From Hyposmocoma kahamanoa (Eukaryota; Arthropoda; Insecta; Lepidoptera; Cosmopterigidae): a DNA stretch of 64,000 bases. Below, piece after piece: positions 44,037-54,840 of this stretch; within the stretch, counting starts at the first letter, position 1; each line of letters begins with the position of its first letter. Made by a program: the position numbers and the translations under genes. The notes below the pieces were generated by a model. It had not been told where the DNA came from and did not search any database. It saw nothing but the letters and a program-made list of their open reading frames with translations. The DNA is taken from NCBI RefSeq assembly GCF_003589595.1, contig NW_020653200.1, forward strand, positions 1,851,951 to 1,915,950. Reading direction: 5' to 3'.

Positions 44037-44369
44037 ATGTCACACCGGTGTTCTATTCTCGCATCTGTATTAATTGAAACTATAGGAATCTGGAATAAAA
44101 AGGGCATGTCACAAAATGAAGGTTTATACAACACAGTGCGTCGTGTATTTAGAAAATGCATTAATTACCATGTTAACGTAAATAAAACACAAGGAATCAT
44201 AGGAATGTTACGTACGTGTTTATGCTATATTACACTAAACAATCATTTCTTGACTGTATATGAAAAAACAGAATTTCAAAAAATCATATTTTTTAAAATA
44301 TATTTGCAAATATACATGCCAAGAACATTAACTAAATTCTTACGTTTTTTAACGCAGAATCATTTTTGA
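44037..44369 (+). CDS. 110-codon ORF of unknown origin
   Basis: Open from ATG 44037 to TGA 44367-44369, and open for a further 22 codons upstream without ATG. This is long for such AT-rich sequence outside transposons. It includes LYNTVRRVFRKCINYHVNVN, GIIGMLRTCLCYITLNNHFL and a basic C-terminus. No splice sites of quality at either end, no family recognised. It could be a relic or chance. Confidence 0.3.
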   Translation: MSHRCSILASVLIETIGIWNKKGMSQNEGLYNTVRRVFRKCINYHVNVNKTQGIIGMLRTCLCYITLNNHFLTVYEKTEFQKIIFFKIYLQIYMPRTLTKFLRFLTQNHF

Positions 44370-44748
44370 GTTCAGATGGGAGATGAACATACTTTGTGTG
44401 GAGTAACATACGACACACGATTGAAATTAATTTGTGAAATCTCATTTTCTGGGACGTCACTTTAGAGTTTACCTATACTCTCTACGCATTTCAAAATGTA
44501 TTCCAATATTCTTGCAATGTAACCAGAAATATAGCTATCAATTTGAGAAGTTTCAGTATCATGCACTTCAGCAAATATATTAAACATTATTTTCTGATAT
44601 CTTGTCACTAATCGTTATGAGATCGTTTGATCAGGTCGATTTTTAGATGCTTTAGCATCGAATTCATCGTCATAAATCGGTACGCGTTTGTTAGAAAACT
44701 AATTTTATTAATGTTAATGTTTAATGTAATTAATGTGTAATGGCGAAA

Positions 44749-44783
44749 GAGCAATTTATTAAATTTAATTTAATAAATTGCTC
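44749..44783. repeat. Perfect palindrome, 17-bp arms
   Basis: GAGCAATTTATTAAATT and its exact inverse flank a single central T. Confidence 0.9.
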
Positions 44784-45149
44784 AATTAATTATTTTTAAA
44801 TTTAAATGATAGGGTCGTTGGAGAGGTCTATTTCCAGCAGTAGACGTGTCTCTGCTGAAATTATGGTAATGTTGAAAAGATAGGCGCACAACAAACAAAT
44901 ATACTTATTATACCTTAGAAATAGCATTGTTCCAAAGTATATGATTCCATTTAAATTCTAAAAAATATTTTTCACGTTTGTTTGGTAACAAAATAAATTT
45001 GTTTTCCTTTTCTATTGTATATTACTTCTTACCATCTATGGCCTGTCAATTGAAATGACAATTGAAAAAATGTTTTTGTATGTTGTGGAACAGATTTCAA
45101 ATGTCGATTTCTATGAACGTAACATATTTTGTGTGTAAGATCATTGCTT

Positions 45150-46860
45150 TCAACTCAATACGGTACAACTTGATTTACATATTGACATTATCATTCTTAC
45201 TGAATGTTGGCTGAACACAAATAAAGAAGTGCCTAATATTACACACTTCAACACGTTTGAAACTACAAAATCACCTTAATCAAGATAACGCAGTTGTTGT
45301 CTAAAAAAACATCTCGACGCCAGTGTGAAGGAAATTAATCTATAACGTGCCTCATGCTTACAAATTACTACACATAATCAGGGGCCTACCTTTTAAAACA
45401 ATATTACATTAACCTTACATTGACTTGTCGTACCATGACGCGCTTAAAGTAACCTTATTATAATGTTAAAACTATGATGTTTTATTGGCAGTTTAGTGAC
45501 TTGGACGCAGTGGAAACAATATTATTTTCGAATTTATTGTCCAAATATTGATTTGTAATGATTAAAAGTTAAGTTGAATTTATTTAATTATATAAATCTC
45601 TTCAATATTTTGTTTATTTTTTTATTTAATAGTACATAGGAAATGATTTCTCGTTAAATAAAAATACGCAATGTTTATTTCATAAAATTATGATAGCGAC
45701 ATCTATATGTTCCTTGGCGACACTAACAGTTGACACCAGGCTATAATTCCGAATTCACAACGTGACTCAGTTTGTTTTATTTTTCTTCATGAAAATGCGG
45801 AAAAATAATTGAATACAACGTAATTTTAATAGATTTTATTATTACATTTTTATAACTGTTAACATTATCTGAATGTAAATACCATTAAGTAATTAAACAT
45901 TATACTACACTAGGACGATTCGGAACATCAAAAAAGAAAGAGGCGGCATTATATAGTTCATATAGCGTTATTTCTTTCCTATTTTTAGTAAGGAACAGAC
46001 AATATTGGAAATCATTCGTTCTTTCAATCACTTGAGCAATAATACATTGCTTGGTTGACAGTATGTCATGGTACGAATGTGAGTAATATTATAATAAGCT
46101 TACATTGAAATAAGATTATTTTTGGAAAGGTTGTGGTAAGCCCCCTGGCCACACTTGGTATAAATAGGTAGGTCTCCATCAAATAAAAATACAGAAACCT
46201 TTACAAATTCCTTGAGTAAACATCTAGAGACGATTCAAACGCACAAAAATATCTGTGAAATTGTTGTGGGTGATATAAACATGAATGTTTATTACTAAGG
46301 TACAAGAACGGTTGCCATGCCGGACTGCCACGCAGAGGTCCCAGGTTCGATTCCCGGGCCGGGAGAAATATTTGTATGGCCTACATTTATTTCTCTCGTG
46401 AATTTGGGTATAATTTGTGGTTGTCTATGTGTGTGTTATTATTACTATCTTAAGAAACCTAAGAACACACAATATTGTAGTTACGAAACTTAGCGTTCAA
46501 ATCAACAATGTACAAAAATAAAAATATCGTTCAAGAATGTCTATTGCTGGTAAAAAATTGTATATACTGGAAAAATGTAGGTATGTTGAAATAGCAAATA
46601 TTCTACGTTGGCACTTTCAAATTAGATGACACTACACTGTCAACATCCAGGCCGCGAGAACTAGAACTACATTTGAAGACAAGGAAAGTGGGACCTATTA
46701 AATTTTGTTAACGGCAAACCAAACAAAAAAAAATTTAAAGTTGATCTCAACAAAATTGATTATAATAACAAAGTGGCAACCGCAGAAGCATGCTGCTCAG
46801 CCTGGTTTTGTCAATACAAAGAGGTATTAAACGTAGGTATATCTAGAGGTGTTTCAATAA
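45150..46860 (+). pseudogene. Decayed LINE endonuclease region, split by a SINE
   Basis: Near 45170-45280: LDLHIDIIILTECWLNTNKE, the TECW block of LINE endonucleases. Near 46175-46285: IYRSPSNKNTETFTNSL and EIVVGDINMNVYY. The reading then breaks at a SINE (46290-46460) and unclear LINE-like scraps continue to about 46860. Several stops. Confidence 0.7.
46290..46460 (+). repeat. tRNA-derived SINE, family with GGGAGAAATATTTGTATGGC body
   Basis: Head around CATGCCGGACTGCCACGCAG, B-box CAGGTTCGATTCCCGGGCC, then GGGAGAAATATTTGTATGGC and a TTATTATTA tail. The same family is at 53385-53595. Inserted in LINE endonuclease sequence. Confidence 0.8.
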
Positions 46861-47168
46861 ATACACGTTCTTAAACTGACGTCACAACAAATTTATGAAA
46901 ATGTAATGGACGTTAAAAAGTCAACTTTTTATGATAAATAGTAATACACGTAAGTAGTATTCACAAATGAGTAAGTTTTATACGAGGAACGAAAATGAAT
47001 TGGCAATTCTTGATAATCGTCTCCACAAAGTCACAAATTTAATAATTATTCAATATCACGCTTCTACAATAAGGTACAGTTCAACGTCGTTGTTATTTTG
47101 TTTGCAATGCCACAAATAAACAACAATTTTATTGAGTAGAACCGGCCTTCAAAATCAGTCAGCTCCAA

Positions 47169-47471
47169 TCATACTTGTCCATACAGTTCCAGCCTAAAAA
47201 CCTTTACAAATATCAACTTTTTGCCTAACTGAGCTAACTTTGAAGAACGACATGAAGCCAGACTCGAAACAATATAGCGAGAATGCATTTTTTGCGCTAC
47301 TAACATTTTCACATTTTGTTTAGGGTGTAGTGCAATGTCGTCCAAAGTAAAAACGCTATTTGAGCGTCGAAGTAAAATTAAGTATCCAACTCGATAAAGC
47401 CCCCGATCCCAGCGTGGGCAGAAGTAGCCCAGAAAATCAAGTGACACCGCTCCGCAAATTACACCACTCAT
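47169..47471 (-). CDS. 100-codon ORF, uncertain
   Basis: Minus-strand frame MSGVICGAVSLDFLGYFCPR, then RVGYLILLRRSNSVFTLDDI and ending RLELYGQV. A weak acceptor (GTTAAATTTAG) sits just before the ATG. It lies downstream of the exon at 47640-47583, but phase 2 entry from that exon is not open here. It may be a transposon relic; not assigned to the chain. Confidence 0.25.
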   Translation of the reverse strand: MSGVICGAVSLDFLGYFCPRWDRGLYRVGYLILLRRSNSVFTLDDIALHPKQNVKMLVAQKMHSRYIVSSLASCRSSKLAQLGKKLIFVKVFRLELYGQV

Positions 47472-47582
47472 ATCTAAATTTAACTTATTGATGGAATTAC
47501 ACCTCTCATCAGCATCCCCTGGAAATTCCTCCCTACTGACAGTTGACGTTTAATCGAGCTACATTAACGTGATTCCACTTAC

Positions 47583-47640
47583 CTTTCCACGTTCTCCGCA
47601 CGCTGATGATTTACATTATTTTCGAACGAAATTACAGTAT
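47583..47640 (-). CDS. Exon of minus-strand chain (phase 1 in, phase 2 out)
   Basis: The acceptor ATAAAATTTTCAAG precedes 47640 and an excellent donor GAAAG|GTAAGT follows 47583. The frame reads DTVISFENNVNHQRAENVE. Entry phase matches the exit of 56219-56124, and exit phase 2 matches entry to the large exon at 39690. Confidence 0.6.
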
Positions 47641-48174
47641 CTTGAAAATTTTATGAAAAATAGGAAGGGGGCTTTTTTTCAATTTAGTTTTTGACAAGAT
47701 TTGAAATGAATTTTTTTCTGTTTTGAAAGTGACGGCTGTCGTTTCTTTTCCTCTTCTTGAATGTTCGTACCAGTGCTTTTTGAAATATGAAATCTTCTTT
47801 AAGTGTGAGGCCAGACGAGCGTAATTTTGTGAGTTGTGAGTCGCGTAGTTTGCGCTCGATCGAAATTCGGTTGGAGCGCCAGACGAACGTATTTTATTCA
47901 GTTGCTTTTAAGCGTTTATACGGGGTGTTTACGACACATAATAGTGCCTCAACCTAAGGGGTGTGGCGATGTTTAGTTTGGTTACTTCTAATCTGCTCTA
48001 TAATAATCAATCTCAGAATATGCTCTCGATTCTGAGCATATTCTTTTCACAAGAATTTTTCGAAATCAATTAATATTTATTTTGAAATTTTCTTATTAAA
48101 AGAAAACTATACTTTCGGGATAATATTCCGTGCCTAGCACTGGTACCTATAAAGAAGTTGATGATAATGATGAT

Positions 48175-48221
48175 GATCGAATCAAGGACGATAATATACC
48201 ATTAACGTCCTTGATTCGATC
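48175..48221. repeat. Hairpin, 16-bp perfect arms
   Basis: GATCGAATCAAGGACG and its exact inverse are separated by 15 bases. Confidence 0.9.
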
Positions 48222-48317
48222 CTCGTATTCGTACATATATTTTATAGAGAATGGAAAAGAAGTAAAGGTACCAGAATCTGATGGTAAATCGGGAGATAAA
48301 ATATTATAGTAAGCAAC

Positions 48318-48359
48318 ATGTTTTAAAATGAGTACCCGAGGGTACTCATTTTAAAACAT
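48318..48359. repeat. Hairpin, 20-bp perfect arms
   Basis: ATGTTTTAAAATGAGTACCC and its exact inverse are separated by two bases (GA). Confidence 0.95.
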
Positions 48360-48480
48360 CTTGATACTTTACATTTTTATGTCTAGTTTTTTTTCTGTGT
48401 TCTACAACATAAACGATCTTTCCACAACTTTTTATTGAAATTTCAAATATAACGAGCGTGAACATAATTATAAGTTAAGG

Positions 48481-48766
48481 CATTGACTTACAATGATATG
48501 GACGTCGGGTCCGCGCTAAAAAAATTTCCGAACTTATAGGGCGTTAAAATCGTATACAGAGCGTCATTCACGCTTCAGTCTTCGTTTGTTCGACTGACAG
48601 CGAAGTAAGCAAAATTAGACAGTACTGCGATGACATTACAATTTAAATTCAACGTTTTAGCTTTTTCATATTCCTTTACATGTCACTACGTTTAAATAGG
48701 TAGACTTGGAACATTTTTTCGTGGTTTTTGTATTAGACCCGTCGTCCATTTACTTCTAAGTCAATG
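48481..48766 (+). mobile_element. hAT-like MITE, long subfamily (copy e)
   Basis: 286 bp, perfect CATTGACTTA / TAAGTCAATG ends and perfect 8-bp target duplications AGTTAAGG at 48473-48480 and 48767-48774. Confidence 0.95.
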
Positions 48767-48847
48767 AGTTAAGGGATGAAAACAATAATGCAAGTATTTA
48801 TTAATAAATTTAGGTATTTTTTTCATAACAAGAAAAAAATAACAACC

Positions 48848-49740
48848 TCATTCAGAACTAGAAAATGGTTCTAAAAACTCGACCTGCGCGTCTTGTTCTT
48901 CATCTGAAGAAGATGATGAATATAAAGATGAATTTATTATAAATCGTTATTCATATATTTCAATCAATCTATCTTGATTAATGAATTCATATTAAATTTT
49001 CAAGCCATGTTTACAGCATTTACGCCATTCATCTACATCAATTGGAGAGAAAGCTTCTTCTGTTAAAAACTTGCATTTTTATATACATGTTTTTCAGCAA
49101 CTTTTCTCTTCATTATACCCCAAATTATTTCTATGGGATTTAATGTGCAATGATAAGGTGGAAGCCTTTAAACTTCATGACCATGTGTTTTCATAATTTC
49201 ATCAATCTCATATTTGGGTGCAGACATGTTAAGTTGCACTGTCAAGTAATTCACATTTACTCCAATTATCAAAATATTGAATACCATTTACACATAGCCA
49301 TTCTTTAATGTCAGCTATACGATGTGCTTGTGTAGGCGGTTTATTAATCTGAAACGAATGATGCTTGCATTATACATGACAATTAGAGAAGCTTTTGCAA
49401 GATTTGGAATCAGCTTCTCCGTGATCAATTTTGTGAAATTATCTTTATTCATGTCATGACGGTAATCAGCATATGTACTTTTTGACCAATAAATTAAGCA
49501 GCAATTTGGTACAAAGCCATTTCTCCACTAACGTGTACGATAATCCATCTCGCGCCAGGGGAAATGCTTTTAGATGGACCTGCAATGTCTTTGCTTTGCC
49601 AGCACTTTTTCACTGAACATGAACTGTGTATGTAAGTTTCGTCTAAATACACTACATCTAGTTTATTTTGTTGTAGAGATTCTTCACGATTCTTCTTCAT
49701 ACGCTCCAAGTACTTGAATCATTATGTCATGCCACTCCAT
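48848..49740 (-). pseudogene. DDE transposase pseudogene (relative of 33340-33982)
   Basis: Minus-strand fragments in order: KLDVVYLDETYIHSSCSVKK (first acidic motif), GARWIIVHVSGEM, IVMYNASFIS (second motif region, with N where D is expected), GIQYFDNWSKCELL, LPPYHCTLNPIEIIWGIMKR (Glu motif) and an acidic Ser-rich end SSSSSDEEQDAQVEFLEPF. Frameshifts separate the parts. MITE copy e ends 82 bp beyond its stop. Confidence 0.75.
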
Positions 49741-50079
49741 CAGAATTGTCCTTTTGACTGACATTTAATATATTCAAATCCAATTTCTATCAATATACGC
49801 CTGTAACAAAATAACATTAGGTAATAATTACGAAAGATAGGCAGGAACAATTGAAATTAGGAACTACAAATTAATTTTTCTAATCTCAACGATTCTCTGC
49901 CTTCATTGAAATCAATATCTTCCATGAGAATTTGTAATAACTTCTTTACAGTTGGAATTTAGAGTTCCTTTATTTCGAATTACTTGTAAATTAAAACTGT
50001 CCAGACCATTTTTTTCTTTCCATCTTTCCTATTTTTACCTGGCGTAGAGAATTTACCTCAATTAGATTTCCCTGCACTT

Positions 50080-50255
50080 ATTATTCGTCGTAGGGTCAGA
50101 ATGGAGTCCTTCAAAAGGGGTTTGAGAATTGTCCTAAAGGGACGGAAACGCGCTCGTGACGCCGCTGGTGTTGCAGGCGTTCATAGGCGACGGTAACCGC
50201 TTTCCATCAGGCGTGCCGTATGCTTGTTTGCTGCCCATATAATATAAAAAAGGGG
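50080..50255 (+). repeat. Lepidopteran-type dispersed repeat with TTTCCATCAGGCGTGCCGTA end
   Basis: CCTAAAGGGACGGAAACGCG, GGTGTTGCAGGCGTTCATAG and CGACGGTAACCGCTTTCCAT followed by a TTTGCTGCCCATATAATAT end match a very common lepidopteran non-coding repeat as I know it. Only one copy in this window. Confidence 0.55.
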
Positions 50256-50869
50256 CCTTGTAGTAACCCCTAAAAATAAGCCATAGGTTGAGCATAAAGA
50301 AAAATATGTATTGTAAAGAGTGGTGCAGTTGTTGTAGTAAGTGAGGTCCGAATTCAGATTAAATACAGTTTTTTTCATTTACAAGCACGGACAACACGTA
50401 CGTACATTCTATAAATTAATTATTTTCCTTATAAAATATAATTTTACTTTGATATTTTATAAAAACGATGTAAAGAAACCGGGGTTTATCTTCTTCTTCT
50501 TCTTTTAAATGTTATGGCTAATAATATTAATTACAAGTCTCTGGCTCTGGCCAAGATGCCTCGAGACTCGTGAATAATGACTAACTTTCCGCACTTGTAT
50601 CAAAAATAACTATATTTATAAAAATGTCTCAAGATTTCAAAGATCTGCCTATGATAGATAACCATTATGGTCTTTTAATTAAGTCTGTATGTGAAAAATA
50701 TTTAAGAGTACGGATGCACTACACTGTAAAAAAAGTTTTAGACAATCAAGAAAAATATGTATACTAAGTTAATACTGTTCAAGGGCCAATAAAAAGTAAT
50801 GATTTGTCATAATTGTTTTATTTGGTTACTAAGACTCAACCAAGTTCAATGTGGTCTGGCGGATTCTCC

Positions 50870-51190
50870 CTCCTTAGACTCGGCAGATTTCATCATTACC
50901 ATGAACCCATTTATACGTCCCACTACTGGGCACGGGTCTCCTCTCAGGCGAGTGCTTAGGCGACAGTCCACCACGCTGGCCCGATGCGGGTTGGGGACTT
51001 CACAGATTATCCGCGGACTTTGAACCTTCTTCGACGTGCAGGTTTCATCGCGAGGTTTTCCTTCACTGAAAAGCTCATGATAAATTTCAAATTAAATTTC
51101 GCACATAAATTCCGAGAAATTCAGAGGTGCAAGTCTGGATTCGAACCCACGACCCTATGCTTGAGAGGCAGTAGGTTAAACCACGGCTTC
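50870..51190 (-). repeat. Lepidopteran tRNA-derived SINE, reverse copy
   Basis: Reverse orientation of the 25355-25655 family: head with GGTTTAACCTACTGCCTCTC, B-box-like GTGGGTTCGAATCCAGAC, GATGAAACCTGCACGTCGAA and GAGACCCGTGCCCAGTAGTG. Confidence 0.85.
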
Positions 51191-51640
51191 ATTTTCATTT
51201 CAATTTCTTTAACGAGGTAAAATTTTAAAAGTAGACAACCCAGAATTTATTGGTACTCTGTTGGTAGACTTGTACTTGACGGTTAGTTAAAAGACGTTAT
51301 GTAAATATGTACTAAAATGTAGGTTAAAGGCGTACCTCTTAAAGTAATTTTTATATTTTATTTAGTAAGTACAATTAATACTACGTAATGTTAAATACAA
51401 GTAAAGTAGGTATAATTAAGCAAGAATGCGCATGTCGCCAACAAACTGCACAGCAGTTTGGTGACTTTTACTAAATAAGTTACCAGTTGTAATGTTGAAA
51501 ATAAATTTTTTTTGAAGTTTAAAAATGTGTGTTGACAATAAAAATAATATACCACTCGAGATTAAATTATCAGACTTGTGTATGTTTAGGCATACTTTGG
51601 TTACAGTAAACTAAAGAAACAAAAATTCAAGCCATACATT

Positions 51641-51782
51641 TGCATGTCGATAATGACTTATCGATAGATTATGGGACAACTCTAAAGAAATCCGCCATTT
51701 GTAACTTTCAAATTTTGGTAATATACACGTTGATTCTGTACTTAGGGCAGCTCCTTTCTTTTATTTTTTTCCATCCTCTAAG
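51641..51782 (-). repeat. Dispersed repeat, copy 2 (partner at 1575-1743)
   Basis: Inverted relative to copy 1. It is followed by TCCTCTAAGATTAGCTTAGAGGA-type inverted sequence and GGATGGAAA repeats at 51793-51820. Confidence 0.6.
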
Positions 51783-52084
51783 ATTAGCTTAGAGGATGGA
51801 AAGGATGGAAAGGATGGAGAGAGGAGAAAAAAAAGACTTTTCATATTCGATTCCAAATCAGTGTCAATCTATGATGGTCTATATCTTAGACTATGGAAGT
51901 CTATACCCAGAAGCATAAAGAACTTCTTGGTCTATGCCAATCTTAGAGGAATGCCAATACACATTAGGTCCGCTTCATATTGTCAAAAATTTGTCTGTTA
52001 CCAAAAACACGAATGTTGATTTTGATCTAAAAATCTTCCGTGAACTACCCACACTTTCAGAAATTTTGCAGGCGACTGGCTGAC

Positions 52085-52346
52085 CGTGAATCGGAAACGG
52101 CGTATATGCACACGGCGTATTTTATACGCGCCAACGACGCGCGTACACCTTAAAGGATGGAAAAAAACGCGCGTATGCATCGCGTATGTATTTTGATAAG
52201 AGATAGTCTGAAATTTTAGTTATGTTTGTTAATTTCAGTTAATTTTTGAAATATACCACATGAAATTGAGCTCCTTGCTTGCAACGCGCATATTACGCGC
52301 GTTTGCGGCGCGTATAAACTACTCCGTGTACAAAGGCTCTTATAGA
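52085..52346. mobile_element. MITE, AAGAGCC-end family, uninterrupted copy
   Basis: CACACGGCGTATTTTATACG near the left and CGTATAAACTACTCCGTGTA plus CAAAGGCTCTT at the right are inverted repeats. The interior TTGCTTGCAACGCGC links it to the split copy at 26963-29432. Confidence 0.65.
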
Positions 52347-52733
52347 GTCTAATACAATGTATGAGCGGAGCCTTCCAATTTACTTATCTGAATATTTCTG
52401 CTAAAAATTTTCTAACACTATGTGGCCGACTTTATTTAAAAAAAAATAGTGGATAAAATTTACAACTGTATGAAAACTGCTCAATAAAATAACCTAAAAT
52501 AGTGTTTTTATTTTGTAACAATCTTTACAAACCATTCCAAACAAGAAAATATTTACACAAGTACAAAAAAAAAAACAGTTAAAAGTTAATAACGTTTGTA
52601 AATTCTATAAATACTTATAATATATACAACTGGAACTGTTAAATAAATCAAATTATCGAAGATTGTTGTAATCTTTGGCAATTTTTCTCAAAGAGATGGA
52701 TCTGTGACGACTTTTTCTGTCTATTTCATTACC

Positions 52734-52791
52734 ATGCCTTGTCGATGTTCAGGATTTCGTATGACCAAGTGCGATTGCGCAAAATTTATAG
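52734..52791 (+). CDS. First coding exon of plus-strand gene
   Basis: ATG at 52734 (context TTACCATGC), reading MPCRCSGFRMTKCDCAKFI to the donor ATAG|GTAAAA, phase 1 out. Cys-rich start. The next exon (53166) enters in phase 1. An upstream pyrimidine-rich stretch could instead make this an internal exon. Confidence 0.5.
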
Positions 52792-52854
52792 GTAAAATTC
52801 TGTTTTATTTTTCATCATAAAGATGCTTCAAATAAACAAAATACCGATTACTAA

Positions 52855-53110
52855 GTCAACCCTTATACATCCCACTGTTGCGTAAGGGAAAAAAAGAACT
52901 GGTAAACCAGTGCGGGTTAGGTACCTGCTAAACATGTCCTTGAACAGGTTTTTTCTCCAACATACAAGTCATCCTAAGATGTTTTCCTTCAAGAAGCAAA
53001 TAATAACTTAAACATCTCACTTTTGCACGTGCTCCTAAAACGATCACGACTAGGGCCAGGCCAGAATTCGAACTCGTAGCTACTGTACAACAGACAAGCG
53101 TTCCTTGCAT
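52855..53110 (-). repeat. Diverged tRNA-derived SINE
   Basis: Reverse orientation. ACGAGTTCGAATTCTGGCC (B-box-like), an AACATCTTAGGATGACTTGT body and an AACCCGCACTGG block relate it to the 25355-25655 family, with many changes. Confidence 0.6.
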
Positions 53111-53165
53111 CATCAATTTTATACGAATAGTTACCAACTTAATTTTAAGACTGTAGTGCATTTAG

Positions 53166-53270
53166 CAGACTTCCCGTTTCACCAAGAAACTGACCAGCCT
53201 GTCAACGTCAAGTCGAACTTGGTGCTAATTGCAGACCGTAACCGCGAACGCACTTTCCGCACCTATCGAG
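53166..53270 (+). CDS. Second exon of plus-strand gene (35 codons, phase 1-1)
   Basis: A tandem acceptor TTTAGCAG precedes or overlaps 53166 and the donor CGAG|GTAACC follows 53270. It reads DFPFHQETDQPVNVKSNLVL then IADRNRERTFRTYR. The frame stays open beyond the donor to 53331 (GNPLVSMVEMLYEKCAGYNL), where another donor gives phase 2, so an alternative longer exon is possible. Confidence 0.6.
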
Positions 53271-53384
53271 GTAACCCACTGGTCAGCATGGTCGAGATGC
53301 TATACGAAAAATGCGCCGGGTACAATTTAAGGTATTAAGGCTTTAAACAATATCAATATTTTTTTATTTTATATACTTAACTGC

Positions 53385-53595
53385 CTCTGTGGCCGAACGG
53401 TTACGATCCACACAGGTGTCTCAGGTTCGATTCCCAGGCCGAGAGAAATATTTGTATGGCCTACATTTATTTCTGTCGTGACTGGGTGTAATTTGTGTTG
53501 TCTATATGTGTGTCCATGGCATCCGCGACACAGGGTTTCCCTAGTGCGAGGTTGTGTTGAGTGTGGGCTTTATTATTATTATTACTTATCATAAT
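53385..53595 (+). repeat. tRNA-derived SINE, family with GAGAGAAATATTTGTATGGC body
   Basis: Head GCCTCTGTGGCCGAACGGTT, B-box CAGGTTCGATTCCCAGGCC, body ending GTGTTGAGTGTGGGCTTTAT and a (TTA)n tail. More complete than the copy at 46290-46460. Confidence 0.85.
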
Positions 53596-53954
53596 ATGTA
53601 TATATAACTGATATACCAGGTGGAACGGAATGACCGAAGAAGCCGAAAACTCTGTTTACACGTGTATTTAATTGTGTTGAAGGTTTTTCTCTAAGTGTAA
53701 TAGTTTTAGAATTAATAACACTAGATGCATTAGCAAAGATTTGCTTTAAAAATCTTTGTTATAAACCCTAACCAACAGCTGTTTGGGTTATAATTATAAA
53801 CCTTTGTATTTTTAATAGATTGACCTCCATTGTTGATTAGCAAATAATTACCCCATTAGTAGCTTCCTTCGATTAATCTCCACCGAACTCTTCACCAAAC
53901 GCTCGTACTAACAGCACTTATTAACACAATTTCGTTGCATTAGCTCTATCTACC

Positions 53955-54740
53955 CTCACAATGCCAAAGTGTTCACAATGCCAAAGTGTTACCAATGTGA
54001 TAAAAAAAACTAAAAATCCCCGGGTCTTGAATGCAATAAATGCGGTATTGCAGTACATACGAAAACTGAACGTGCTGGGTTTACAGCCAAACAACTTGTT
54101 GCACTACACGCCACTGGAAACCTAGGATGGGCTTGCAACGACTGCACTAGTAGCAATTCCTGAGGACGATGAAGAGGAAGAGGATAGTGAAGTGAAACGA
54201 ATCGTAAGTGTTGATGTTAAGAAAATGGAAGATTTGCATGTGCTATATTATATATTGAGAAGAAGGATAAACTGTTGAAAAGAGAGTTGAGTAAAACTAA
54301 CAAGTTAGTTCAATATTTAAGCGATTAAAGTAGATGAGTGCCTTGAAACAATGCAGGTATTTAAGCAAAAGGTTAAGGATAAAAAAGATGTTGAGCTAGC
54401 AAAAAAATCAGTAAATCTGGAAAATAGAGTCCATACTCAAGAGCAACGTATGAATGAAGTTGATCAAAAACAGTTACGTAACACAATAAAAATCGTGGGT
54501 GTTCCATTTCACAAGAAGGAAAATTTCCAATCTATCTCTTAAACATAAATATAATTTCGTAAAGAACCGATCTGAGGCATCTCAAGTCGTAAAAGTTAGG
54601 CAAGTTCCGTCTAGCATAGGAAAACCAGATATGTTACAAGCTTAGAATAATAACGCATAGAAAGCTAGCCCGCACACGCTAAGTGAGGCAAATTGTAGGA
54701 CGCCCTATGGGCTTACACGAGCGAGCGCTCTGTCAGTGCT
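53955..54740 (+). pseudogene. LINE ORF1 remnant with zinc-finger start, cut by gap
   Basis: MPKCYQCDKK... and CNKCGIAVHTK...WACNDC resemble the PHD-like Cys pattern at the N-terminus of some LINE ORF1 proteins. A coiled-coil stretch NLENRVHTQEQRMNEVDQKQ and TIKIVGVPFHKKENF follow. Stops and shifts are present. The 100-N gap begins at 54741. Confidence 0.65.
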
Positions 54741-54840
54741 NNNNNNNNNNNNNNNNNNNNNNNNNNNNNNNNNNNNNNNNNNNNNNNNNNNNNNNNNNNN
54801 NNNNNNNNNNNNNNNNNNNNNNNNNNNNNNNNNNNNNNNN
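54741..54840. other. Scaffold gap (100 N)
   Basis: A fixed-length run of N, so true length unknown. It interrupts the LINE remnant. Confidence 0.95.

Noticed and set aside
53271..53331. Extension of the 53166 exon to GNPLVSMVEMLYEKCAGYNL
   Set aside because: The phase 2 exit it would give does not match the phase 1 entry at 56734. Kept as an alternative in the exon entry.
10735..53595. tRNA genes suggested by A- and B-box-like sequences
   Set aside because: All sit in SINE heads with family-specific bodies and tails; no acceptor stem or cloverleaf is complete.
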